Assembly: GCA_046349975.1 (NCBI GenBank)
Contig: JAXMBH010000005.1
Span: 248,001-312,000 of the forward strand
DNA from: JABDGM01 sp046349975
GTDB lineage: Bacteria > Planctomycetota > Planctomycetia > Pirellulales > Lacipirellulaceae
Direction: 5' to 3'
DNA length: 64,000 nt
In this document: piece after piece, positions 54,048 to 62,826 of the stretch
Layout: each line of letters starts with the position of its first letter
Numbering within the stretch: the stretch's first letter is position 1
Made by a program: the position numbers and the translations under genes
Notes under the pieces: model-generated
The model's database searches: none
The model's input: only the letters and a program-made list of their open reading frames with translations
Told to the model about the DNA's origin: nothing

Positions 54048-55511
54048 CTATGCCAGAATTTCGCTCACTACGCGAGCCGGCAGCACGCCGGTGAGCCTGA
54101 AGTCGAGCCCCTGGTTCTTCACGGTGAACCGCTCGTGATCGAAGCCTAGCTGGTTAAGCACCGTGGCGTGGAAGTCGCGCACGTGCACCGGGTCTTTCAC
54201 GATGTTGTAGGAAAAGTCGTCTGTTTCGCCGTACACGGTGCCGCCCTTGAAGCCGCCGCCGGCCATCCACATCGTGAAGCACCGCGGGTGATGGTCGCGG
54301 CCATAATTCTGCGCCGACAGCCCGCCCTGTGAATAAATCGTTCGCCCGAACTCGCCGCCCCAAATCACCAGCGTCTCGTCGAGCATGCCGCGCTGTTTCA
54401 AATCCTGTATCAGCCCATAACAGGGTTGGTCAACATCACGACACTGATCCGGCAGCCGCCCGGAAACGTTCGAATGCGTATCCCAATTGTTGTGATAAAT
54501 CTGCACGAACCGCACGCCGCGCTCGACCATCCGCCGCGCGAGCAGCGCCGTGTTCGCAAACGTGCCGGCCTGCTTCGCGGCGTCTCCATACAGCCTATAC
54601 GTCGACTCCGGCTCGCTCGCGAGATCGGTCAGCTCTGGCACGCTCGCCTGCATGCGATACGCCAACTCATACTGCTGAATCCGCGTCTCGGTTTGCGGGT
54701 CATTCAGCCGCTGATAGTTCATCTGGTTGAGCGCGTTCACGCCGTCGAGGCTTGCCCGCCGCACTTCGCGTGACACACCCGGCGGATCGTTGATGTATAG
54801 AATCGGGTCGCCGGCCGTGCGAAAACTAACTCCCGCATGAGTGCCGGAGAGAAACCCACTCGACCACAACCGTGCCGAAATCGCCTGCACCTGCTCGGTG
54901 TTCGTGCTCTTGGCGACCATCACCACGAATGTCGGCAGGTTATCGTTCAGTGCGCCCAATCCGTACGAAGCCCAAGCCCCTAAACAAGGCCGCCCCGTGA
55001 TCTGACTGCCAGTCTGCATCAGCGTGATCGCCGGCTCGTGGTTGATGGCCTCGGTATACATGCTGCGAACAAACACGCAGTCATCCACCATCTTTTTCAT
55101 GTACGGGAGCAGCTCGCTGACCCACATTCCGCCTTGGCCGCAGCGCTCAAATTTGTATTTCGACGGCGCGATCGGGAACCGCGCCTGGCCGCTCGTCATC
55201 GTCGTGAGCCGCTGGCCCATTCGCACCGACTCGGGCAGGTCCTTGTCGAACCAATCCTTCATCACCGGTTTGTGGTCATACAAATCAAGCTGCGACGGCC
55301 CGCCGACCATGTGCAGGTAAATGACCTGCTTGGCCTTCGGCGCAAAATGCGTGAGCGCGTGCTTCGCGCCAGCAGCCGCCGCCCCCGCCACCGATGTCGC
55401 CCCCGCCTTGCCCACCAGCGACGCGAGCGCCGCCGTGCCGAGTACATGCGACCCGGCCGAGAGGAAGTACCGACGCGAAATCTGCCGGCGGAATTCTTCA
55501 AACTGCGTCAT
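54048..55511 (-). CDS. DUF1501 protein with Tat signal
   Basis: 487 residues from ATG 55511; 13 further upstream codons are open but add no signal feature. The N-terminus carries a twin-arginine motif (ISRRYFLSAGSHVLGTAA), indicating export of a folded protein. The rest is a sulfatase/alkaline-phosphatase-like fold: VIYLHMVGGPSQLDLYDHKP near residue 65, GRTIYSQGG and GRDHHPRCFTMWMAGG in the C-terminal third. DUF1501 genes nearly always adjoin a DUF1549/DUF1553 cytochrome gene, as here (110 bp upstream), implying joint function of unknown chemistry. Confidence 0.9.
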   Translation of the reverse strand: MTQFEEFRRQISRRYFLSAGSHVLGTAALASLVGKAGATSVAGAAAAGAKHALTHFAPKAKQVIYLHMVGGPSQLDLYDHKPVMKDWFDKDLPESVRMGQRLTTMTSGQARFPIAPSKYKFERCGQGGMWVSELLPYMKKMVDDCVFVRSMYTEAINHEPAITLMQTGSQITGRPCLGAWASYGLGALNDNLPTFVVMVAKSTNTEQVQAISARLWSSGFLSGTHAGVSFRTAGDPILYINDPPGVSREVRRASLDGVNALNQMNYQRLNDPQTETRIQQYELAYRMQASVPELTDLASEPESTYRLYGDAAKQAGTFANTALLARRMVERGVRFVQIYHNNWDTHSNVSGRLPDQCRDVDQPCYGLIQDLKQRGMLDETLVIWGGEFGRTIYSQGGLSAQNYGRDHHPRCFTMWMAGGGFKGGTVYGETDDFSYNIVKDPVHVRDFHATVLNQLGFDHERFTVKNQGLDFRLTGVLPARVVSEILA

Positions 55512-55620
55512 GGCGTTTCCCACACAGCCCAGCTGTCTCTGGCGTACCAAAACAAACCATTTCGGCTATGCCGCGTCGGCCATCCTTAGCTTCACGCGGC
55601 TCCAACTCAGAACTGGTTGG

Positions 55621-58600
55621 CTATTTATTCAGCACCTCATCCAAATTCATGAGCTCATTGGCGACCATCGTCCATGTCGCAAGTTGCGCTGCCGGCACCT
55701 TCCCATCCGGCTTCGACTCGCCGACTGTAATCAGCTTCGCCGCCTCATTGCCATCCACTGCAAAGTGCTGATCGAACCGGTCGACTGTGCCACGCACGAT
55801 CGCCAACTCCTCCGCTCGCAGCGGCCGCGCCAGCAGCCGCTCAGCAATGAACTCGATTCGCCCATCAACGTCGCCCTTCGACTCAATCGCCCGCTCCGCC
55901 AGCCGCCGCGCAGCCTCCACGAACTGGGGATCATTGAGTGTTACGAGCGCCTGCAGCGGCGTGTTCGTGCGTTCGCGAATCATCGTACACGTTTCGCGCG
56001 TTGGTGCATTGAACACATCCATCGATGCAGGCGGCGCCGCGCGCTTCCAAAACGTATACATGCTGCGGCGATAGAGCGACTCGCCCGAGTCCTGCCTGTA
56101 GTCGCGCGTATTGCTGCCGATCATCGCCACAGCTTCCCACACGCCTGGCGGTTGATAGGGCTTCACGCTCGGCCCGCCAATCTTCTCGCTCAATAGGCCG
56201 CTCGCCGCTAGTGCATAATCCCGCACCATCTCCGCGTCCATGCGAAACCTCGGCCCGCGCGACAGCAGACGATTCTCCGGGTCCTTCTCGAGCTTCTCGG
56301 GCGTCGCCGCCGCGCTTTGGCGATACGCGGCTGAAGTCACCATCAGCTTGAACAGCTTCTTCAAATCCCAGCCCGATTCGCGGAACTCGACCGCCAGCCA
56401 ATCCAGCAGTTCCTGATTCGCCGGCAACTCGCCTGAAACTCCAAAGTCGCCCGCCGTCTTTACGATTCCCGCCCCAAACACCTCGCTCCAGAGCCGATTG
56501 ACCGTGACGCGGGCCGTCAGCGGATGCTCCGGCCGCAACAACCACTTGGCAAATCCCAGTCGATTCTTCGGCAAATCGGCTGGGAAGGCCGGCAACGCCG
56601 CCGGTGTATCTGGCGACACCTGCTCTTTTCGTTGATCGTACTCGCCACGATTGAGCACAAACGCAACCGGCGCTTCGCCGCGCTCCTGCATCACGGACCC
56701 CGTCGTCGCCCGCGCCTGCATATCCGCCTGCTCGCGTACCAGGGCAGCATGCCTCTTGGTCAGCGACTGATAACTCTGGTCGAGACTTGCCAGCCACCAA
56801 TCATAAAGGCTGTTGAGATCGCCTTCGCAGCGCTTCTCCGGCGCCGTTGCCACAATCGTTGCCAACGAAAGCTGCCCAAGCGACGCAACTTCACTATCCG
56901 CCAGCAACCGGCTGTACACGCGCACGTCTTGAATCGTCGCGCCGCTCAGCGGCGACGTCGTATGCCGCTGGCCGACCTTGAACGGCACGCTCGTGCGCAG
57001 TGAACCTTTGAGCGAATCCGCAAGCACGTTCGTAGGCTGCGGCTGGCCATTTACAAACACCCGCACGCCCGCCGCCCGGCCTTTCCCGTCGTAAGTCACC
57101 GCGACGTGCACCCACTGGTCCGCCGGCAGTTGCTCTTTGGTTACAACCTTGATACCGCTCTGCGGCCAACGATCGATGAGATGCGTTCCAATCCGCCGGC
57201 CTTCCACCCACAAATCCCAGCCGCGGAACTCGTGTTGATCATCCATCCGGGCGAAAACCGAGCCCGATCCATCGTTCGCCGGCAGCTTCACCCACGCCGC
57301 ATACGAAAACGCCTGGTTCGCGTCGAAATCGCCCGCGTCCGGCACACTCAGTACCTCGCCTTGGTTCAAATACGCGGCATTCGCCGCGACGCGACCCGGC
57401 CGCCACTCCACCGTCGACGGCAAGTCCCGGCTTTCCCTCTTCCCCCGAACTTCATACCGCACCGCCTTGCCCCCCTCATCGAGCGGTGCGTACAGGTCCA
57501 GGTCGTCCGTCGGAATCTTCGCAGCCACATCCTCCGGCTTCGCCTTCGCTAGCCATGCATCAAACTCGCCGCGGGCCAACTTGCGCCGCTCATCGACCTG
57601 CGCTTGCGCCGCCGGAATCTCACTCGCGACTTCACCCCACCGCTTCGCATCGCTCTCCTGCGGCACCATCACGATCGGCGGCGTATCCTTGATGTTGCCG
57701 TCCATCGGCTGCTGCGTCGTGTTGTTGAAAAACGCGCTCATCGCGTAGAACTCGCGCTGCGAGAGCGGGTCGAACTTGTGATCGTGGCACACGGCGCACC
57801 CTGCCGTGAGCCCCATCCACACTTTCGCCGTCGTCTCCGTGCGATCCCGCGTGTATAGCACGGCGTATTCTTCCGGTATCGCGCCGCCTTCGCTCGTCGT
57901 AATATTGCAGCGATTGAAACCCGAGCCGAGCTTTTGATCGAGTGTCGCATTCGGCAACAAATCGCCGGCCAGGTTCTCGATCGTGAACTCGTCAAACGGC
58001 ATATTGGCATTGAGCGCCTTGATCACCCAATCGCGATACGACCAAATCTCCCGATAGTTGTCGATGTGAATGCCGTGCGTATCGCCGTACCGCGCCGCAT
58101 CGAGCCAATATCGCCCGCGATGCTCACCCCACCTCGGCGACGCCAGCAGCCGATCGACAAACCGCTCATAAGCCTCCGGCGATTGATCGCTGACGAACGC
58201 TTCCACATCCGCCGGTTTCGGCGGCAACCCGGTCAGGTCGAGCGTTACACGCCGCGCGAGTGTGCGTCGATCCGCCTCCGGCGCCGGCGCAAGCCCGGCC
58301 GCTTCCAACTTCGCCAGCACAAAACTGTCGATCGGATTCCGCACCCAAGCAGCGGCTTTCACCGCGGGCACAGCTGATCGCTGCGGCGCAATGAACGACC
58401 AATGCGGCTCATATTCCGCGCCTTCCTTCACCCATCGCGCCAGGATCCGTTTCTGCTCGTCGGTCAAAGCCTTTTTCGTCACAGGCGGCGGCATCACCTC
58501 TTCTGGATTGCCGGACATAATCCGCCCAATGGCCTCGCTGCCATCTGGGTCGCCCGGCACGATCGCCCCAGAGTCGAGCGCCGCCTGCGACCGATCGAGC

Positions 58601-58782
58601 CGCAGATCCGCCTTGCGTGAAGCGCTATCCGGCCCGTGGCACGAAAAACAATTGTCCGCCAGAATCGGCCGAACGTCCCGGTTATATTTGAGGGGCCCTT
58701 CAGCCGCAGTCGCTTCGCCAAAGCAACCAACGGCAAACACCAGCGCCCCAACATACCAACGCCAATCGGGTGCAGCAGTCAT
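55621..58782 (-). CDS. PSCyt1 / DUF1549 / LamG / DUF1553 cytochrome
   Basis: 1053 residues from ATG 58782 (a GTG at 58785 is the alternative). A signal peptide precedes the heme site Cys45, Cys48, His49 (CFSCHGPD) of the PSCyt1 domain. DUF1549 spans about 155-360 and carries a CAVCHDHKFDPL motif near residue 330. A LamG/concanavalin-like insert (about 465-640: FSYAAWVKLPANDGSG; HVAVTYDGKGRAAGVRVFVN) follows, then DUF1553 (about 710-1035). The LamG domain usually binds carbohydrate and distinguishes this protein from the one at 1691. It heads a likely operon with DUF1501 and the SGNH-dehydrogenase gene. Confidence 0.9.
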   Translation of the reverse strand: MTAAPDWRWYVGALVFAVGCFGEATAAEGPLKYNRDVRPILADNCFSCHGPDSASRKADLRLDRSQAALDSGAIVPGDPDGSEAIGRIMSGNPEEVMPPPVTKKALTDEQKRILARWVKEGAEYEPHWSFIAPQRSAVPAVKAAAWVRNPIDSFVLAKLEAAGLAPAPEADRRTLARRVTLDLTGLPPKPADVEAFVSDQSPEAYERFVDRLLASPRWGEHRGRYWLDAARYGDTHGIHIDNYREIWSYRDWVIKALNANMPFDEFTIENLAGDLLPNATLDQKLGSGFNRCNITTSEGGAIPEEYAVLYTRDRTETTAKVWMGLTAGCAVCHDHKFDPLSQREFYAMSAFFNNTTQQPMDGNIKDTPPIVMVPQESDAKRWGEVASEIPAAQAQVDERRKLARGEFDAWLAKAKPEDVAAKIPTDDLDLYAPLDEGGKAVRYEVRGKRESRDLPSTVEWRPGRVAANAAYLNQGEVLSVPDAGDFDANQAFSYAAWVKLPANDGSGSVFARMDDQHEFRGWDLWVEGRRIGTHLIDRWPQSGIKVVTKEQLPADQWVHVAVTYDGKGRAAGVRVFVNGQPQPTNVLADSLKGSLRTSVPFKVGQRHTTSPLSGATIQDVRVYSRLLADSEVASLGQLSLATIVATAPEKRCEGDLNSLYDWWLASLDQSYQSLTKRHAALVREQADMQARATTGSVMQERGEAPVAFVLNRGEYDQRKEQVSPDTPAALPAFPADLPKNRLGFAKWLLRPEHPLTARVTVNRLWSEVFGAGIVKTAGDFGVSGELPANQELLDWLAVEFRESGWDLKKLFKLMVTSAAYRQSAAATPEKLEKDPENRLLSRGPRFRMDAEMVRDYALAASGLLSEKIGGPSVKPYQPPGVWEAVAMIGSNTRDYRQDSGESLYRRSMYTFWKRAAPPASMDVFNAPTRETCTMIRERTNTPLQALVTLNDPQFVEAARRLAERAIESKGDVDGRIEFIAERLLARPLRAEELAIVRGTVDRFDQHFAVDGNEAAKLITVGESKPDGKVPAAQLATWTMVANELMNLDEVLNK

Positions 58783-58883
58783 CACGTGCGTTTGCCGCCA
58801 AGGTTAGGTGGGATTGAAACGGAACCGCGGCGCCGCCAAGAACGCGCCAACGAAGTCCCCGCAGGCAAACCATCGCAGCTGTT

Positions 58884-58912
58884 ATGATAACCCCACGCGG
58901 GGGCATCGCCAA
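58884..58912 (-). promoter_or_regulatory. Candidate promoter of the DUF1549/1553-DUF1501 operon
   Basis: On the minus strand TTGGCG (58907-58912) and TATCAT (58884-58889) are 17 bp apart, giving a predicted leader of about 95 nt before ATG 58782. The spacer contains a short GC dyad (CCCCACGCGGGG). It shares the 187-bp divergent region with the gene at 58970. Confidence 0.4.
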
Positions 58913-58969
58913 GCGTTTTGGGGGCCAACCACCGGGTGGTGCGACAATCCCAGTTCTTCAGCCAGAACC

Positions 58970-60808
58970 ATGCCCATACATCACAAACTGACCGTCTCGC
59001 CGTGGCGATTGTTGGTTCTTTCCCTTGCCGTTGTCGCAACTCCGCCAACAGCAACCGCGGAACTCCCGGGTGCGCTGCGCGTCGGGCGTGCTGGCCATGC
59101 CTTTGATCATCTGGGCGAGTTCAGCTTCCAAGCCGATGCCGCAGCGGCTAGCGGCGCCACGATTATCTACACCGGCGGCCTCGGTGGCGCAGGCTATAGC
59201 GGCATTCCTGCTCCGGATGAATTCACGGCACTACTCAAGTCAACCTCCGACTACAACCGCCACGCCCGCGCGCGGGGCATCGAACTTTCGATCGGTTACC
59301 TCTGCGCCACCTCGATCGTCAAGCTCGCCACGTTCGACAAGAATTGGTCCTCCGAATTCCGTGCACAATTCAACACGCCGCCCGCCGAATGGCGACAACA
59401 GAATCGCCACGGCCAGCCGCTGCCTTCGTGGTACGGCGGCGACTACGTCCCAGCCTGCATGAGCAACCCGGACTGGCGAAAGTATCAGCACGTCATGGTG
59501 CGCCACCAACTGGAAACGGGCCACGGCGGTTTGTTCTTCGACAATCCTACCGTTCATCCCCTTGGCTGCTATTGCCCGCACTGCATGCGTGCCTTTGCGA
59601 ACTTTTGCAATAACCGCGCCGAGCATCCCATCAACGAGCGAGCCGCAACCGACACAGAAGCGCTGCGCAAACTCGCAGATTCAGCCCCCCAACTCTTCCT
59701 GCAATTCCGCGCTACGATCGCCCGCGATTTCCTTGCCGACATGCGCGAATTCGCCCGCACCATCAGTCCCCCAGCGATCATCACCTGCAATAACAGCCTG
59801 AATTCGCCAGATGCACTCTTCTCACAAAGCCGCACTTACGGCTACAACATCCGCGAACTCAGCAAAGCAGAAGACTACGTGGTCGTGGAAGACATGGGCA
59901 CTCAGCCACGTGTGGAGGCGGACGGCCGCACTTACGAGTACGGACCTACATACGAACTACTGCACGCGCTTAGCCATGGCAAGCCTGTCGTGGCCGTTAC
60001 GATCGCCGGCGGCGATTACCACACGCCGCCCAACCTCATGCGACTCGCAATGGCCGAGGCGGCGGCCCATCGCGCATCCTATCTTGCCTGGCCGACCTGG
60101 CCAGAATCTGAGCGCACGCGAATGATCGCAGCGGTTCGGCCGCAGGCCGAGTTCCTGCGCCGTCACGAACTCTTGCTCAATGACACCTCGCCTCGCGCCG
60201 ATGTAATCCTCTTCTTGCCCTTTCGTCGCTGGGTTGAGACCGATCAATGTGCGGCATCCGGTATCGCAGCCGCATTAACCCAGGCGAACATTCAGTATCG
60301 CGCCATTGGTGATGACGACTTCGATCCAACTCACTTGCCCGCCACTGGCGCCGGGCTGCTGATCGAGTCGAAAGCGATACTCAATCCGCTCGAGACGTCG
60401 GCTGTCAATCGCTTCCAACGCTCCGGCGGCAAAATCGTGACTGCGGATTCGCCCGACTGGTTGGCATCGTTGCGCAGCAACCTCGCTGCCCCGTCAATTA
60501 CGATCGCCGGCCCATCGACCATCCGCGCCGTCGTCCAAGATCAGCCGAATCGAGTCATCGTGCATCTGTATAACCTCAACGTGCGGCGACAATCTTCGTT
60601 CGCAGACATTGTCACAGCTGCCGAGAATGTGAGAGTTGAAGTGATCGTGCCCCCCGGTTTGGTTCGCTCCCTCCACCTCGAATCGGCAGATCCGACCGCG
60701 ACCACCGGGAAACTCAGCTTCAATACGACCCCAGCTTCCACAGGCCAATGCGTTTCGTTCACGGTCCCTCGGATCGAGATCAATAGCATCGCCATCATCG
60801 AACGGTGA
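58970..60808 (+). CDS. Secreted TIM-barrel glycosidase-like protein
   Basis: 612 residues from ATG 58970, where a signal peptide begins (LTVSPWRLLVLSLAVVAT); the open frame upstream is not protein-like. The pattern fits a (beta/alpha)8 barrel: IIYTGGLGGAGYSG near residue 65, IELSIGYLCATS near 105, and GLFFDNPTVHPLGCYCPHCM near residue 185, a motif seen in many uncharacterised planctomycete and bacteroidete hydrolases. Residues about 440-510 look like a glutamine-amidotransferase-type beta-galactosidase trimer domain, and the last 90 are beta-rich. A catalytic pair cannot be named with confidence. It is divergent from the DUF1549/1553 operon. Confidence 0.65.
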   Translation: MPIHHKLTVSPWRLLVLSLAVVATPPTATAELPGALRVGRAGHAFDHLGEFSFQADAAAASGATIIYTGGLGGAGYSGIPAPDEFTALLKSTSDYNRHARARGIELSIGYLCATSIVKLATFDKNWSSEFRAQFNTPPAEWRQQNRHGQPLPSWYGGDYVPACMSNPDWRKYQHVMVRHQLETGHGGLFFDNPTVHPLGCYCPHCMRAFANFCNNRAEHPINERAATDTEALRKLADSAPQLFLQFRATIARDFLADMREFARTISPPAIITCNNSLNSPDALFSQSRTYGYNIRELSKAEDYVVVEDMGTQPRVEADGRTYEYGPTYELLHALSHGKPVVAVTIAGGDYHTPPNLMRLAMAEAAAHRASYLAWPTWPESERTRMIAAVRPQAEFLRRHELLLNDTSPRADVILFLPFRRWVETDQCAASGIAAALTQANIQYRAIGDDDFDPTHLPATGAGLLIESKAILNPLETSAVNRFQRSGGKIVTADSPDWLASLRSNLAAPSITIAGPSTIRAVVQDQPNRVIVHLYNLNVRRQSSFADIVTAAENVRVEVIVPPGLVRSLHLESADPTATTGKLSFNTTPASTGQCVSFTVPRIEINSIAIIER

Positions 60809-60957
60809 TTTCCCCCGTTTTAATCCGACAGTCGCCATCATCATTCCCCTCACCGCCGCATGAGTATTGTTGTCGCTCCTGCGCCGCTACACTGGAAAAC
60901 GTTGGCCGCTACCAAAAACCTGAAGCCGCGTTACGTTGTAAGCTTTGGATCGCCTGT

Positions 60958-62661
60958 ATGCCCCGCCGCATTTTGCTCGTCGCTGTGTTTCTCATGCTGG
61001 TCAACTCGGAAACAGCCCGCTCAAACGACCGTGCGCCAGCCACGATCATCATCGAAGGCGCCATCTGGACGGGCGACATCCACCAACCGCGCGCCGACGC
61101 TGTGGCCATCCGCGGCGACAAAATTCTCGCCGTCGGTTCATGCGACGAGGTACGCAAATTCCGCGACGGCAACACGCGAATCATCAACGCCAGCGCCGGC
61201 ATGGTCGTCCCCGGCCTGATCGACTCCCACATCCATCTTATCGATGGCGGCCTCCGCCTTGCCTCCGTTCAATTGCGCGATGCGAAGACCAAGGACGAAT
61301 TTGTGAGCCGCATCGCCGAATTTGCCAAACAGACCGAAGCCGACGCCTGGATCACTGGCGGCGATTGGGACCACACGCTCTGGGGCGGCGAGTTGCCCTC
61401 GCGCGATTGGATCGACTCTGTTACGCCCAACAATCCCGTGTGGATCAACCGCCTCGACGGCCACATGTCGCTCGCCAACACGGCCGCCATGCGCGCGGCC
61501 AAAGTCGATGATGATGTGAAAGACATTGCCGGCGGCGAAATCGTCCGTGACGACAAACACCACCCCACCGGCGTTTTCAAAGACAACGCCATGTCGCTCA
61601 TCGACCGTGCCCAGCCCGACCCCACGCTGCAGCAACGACTCGACGCCACCGTCGCCGCCATGGACTATCTCGCCGCCCGCGGCGTCACTAGCGTGCACCA
61701 CATGGGCAATTGGCCGCAGCTCGAAGTATTCCGCCTCGCGGAGCGCCGCGGTCTGATGAAAACTCGCATCTACGCCTGCACACCGCTCGAACAATGGGAA
61801 AAGCTCGCTACCGACGTCAAAGAACGCGGCCGCGGCAGCGATTGGCTCCAGACCGGCGGCCTCAAAGGCTTCGTCGACGGCTCGCTCGGCTCCCACACAG
61901 CAGCTTTTCTCGAACCGTTCAGCGACACGCCGAACGACCGCGGCCTCCTCGTCAACACGCCGGAAGATCTCGAAAAATGGACGATGGGCGCTGACCGCGC
62001 CGGCCTGCAAGTCGTCGTCCATGCGATCGGCGACCGCGCGATTCGCACGCAGCTCGATATCTACGAGCGCGTTGCGAAGGCCAACGGCAATCGCGACCGC
62101 CGATTTCGCATCGAGCACGCGCAGCACATCGCTCCAGAGGACATTCCACGCTTCGCCACACTGCGCGTCATCGCCAGCATGCAACCGTACCACGCGATCG
62201 ATGATGGCCGCTGGGCCGAACGCTCCATCGGCGCCAAGCGCTGCGCAACCACGTACGCGTTCCGGTCCCTGCTCGATACTGGCGCGAAGCTCGCCTTCGG
62301 CAGCGACTGGTTCGTCGCCCCACCGACGCCCTTGGAAGGCATCTTCGCCGCCGTCACCCGCCGCACGCTCGACGGCAAAAACCCGAACGGCTGGGTGCCC
62401 GAGCAGAAGATCAGCGTCGAAGAGTCCCTCCGGGCATACACCATCGATGCTGCCTACGCCGCCTTCAACGAACAAAAACTCGGCTCGCTCGAACCCGGCA
62501 AACTCGCCGACGTCGTCATCCTCGGCCAAAACCTCTTCCTGACGCCTCCGGCAAATATCGATAAAGTTCCGATTCAAATGACCATCGTCGGCGGCAAGAT
62601 CGTGTATGAGAATAAGGATTCGGCCTCGGCCGGATCGCCTCACGCCAAGGCAAGACGCTAA
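60958..62661 (+). CDS. Secreted YtcJ-like amidohydrolase
   Basis: 567 residues from ATG 60958, which opens a signal peptide (ILLVAVFLMLVNSETARS); 51 further upstream codons are open but overlap the previous gene. Amidohydrolase family-3 marks are present: DSHIHLIDGG near residue 88, GGDWDHTLWGG near 135, GFVDGSLGS near 303, HAIGDRAIRTQLD near 355, IEHAQH near 383 and GSDWFVAPPTPLEGIF near 445. The family cleaves N-acyl or cyclic amide substrates with a bound metal; export is typical of planctomycete members. The substrate is unknown. Confidence 0.85.
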   Translation: MPRRILLVAVFLMLVNSETARSNDRAPATIIIEGAIWTGDIHQPRADAVAIRGDKILAVGSCDEVRKFRDGNTRIINASAGMVVPGLIDSHIHLIDGGLRLASVQLRDAKTKDEFVSRIAEFAKQTEADAWITGGDWDHTLWGGELPSRDWIDSVTPNNPVWINRLDGHMSLANTAAMRAAKVDDDVKDIAGGEIVRDDKHHPTGVFKDNAMSLIDRAQPDPTLQQRLDATVAAMDYLAARGVTSVHHMGNWPQLEVFRLAERRGLMKTRIYACTPLEQWEKLATDVKERGRGSDWLQTGGLKGFVDGSLGSHTAAFLEPFSDTPNDRGLLVNTPEDLEKWTMGADRAGLQVVVHAIGDRAIRTQLDIYERVAKANGNRDRRFRIEHAQHIAPEDIPRFATLRVIASMQPYHAIDDGRWAERSIGAKRCATTYAFRSLLDTGAKLAFGSDWFVAPPTPLEGIFAAVTRRTLDGKNPNGWVPEQKISVEESLRAYTIDAAYAAFNEQKLGSLEPGKLADVVILGQNLFLTPPANIDKVPIQMTIVGGKIVYENKDSASAGSPHAKARR

Positions 62662-62673
62662 GCTAGGAATTTG

Positions 62674-62736
62674 AACAGGAAATCACAGAGAAAACAGAGA
62701 AGTCTTGAAACTCCGTTCTCTCTGTTTCCTCCTGTT
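62674..62736 (+). repeat. Imperfect inverted repeat downstream of the amidohydrolase gene
   Basis: AACAGGAAATCACAGAGAAA at 62674 is mirrored by TTCTCTCTGTTTCCTCCTGT at 62716, forming a long AG/CT-rich bulged stem. It lies in the 165-bp gap between the amidohydrolase and ceramidase genes and may act as a transcription end or be a dispersed repeat. Confidence 0.55.
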
Positions 62737-62826
62737 AGAACCGTACTAAATCCAAGCTTCTTTTTCTGCCTTCAGTGGCGTCTTTTCTCCTTTGCGCGAG
62801 TCATTCACAAACAATAACGGGAAGCC

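Noticed and set aside
61138..62643. A 501-codon open frame on the minus strand opposite the YtcJ-like amidohydrolase
   Set aside because: It mirrors the coding gene, has unlike composition and no motif; the amidohydrolase motifs on the plus strand are unambiguous.
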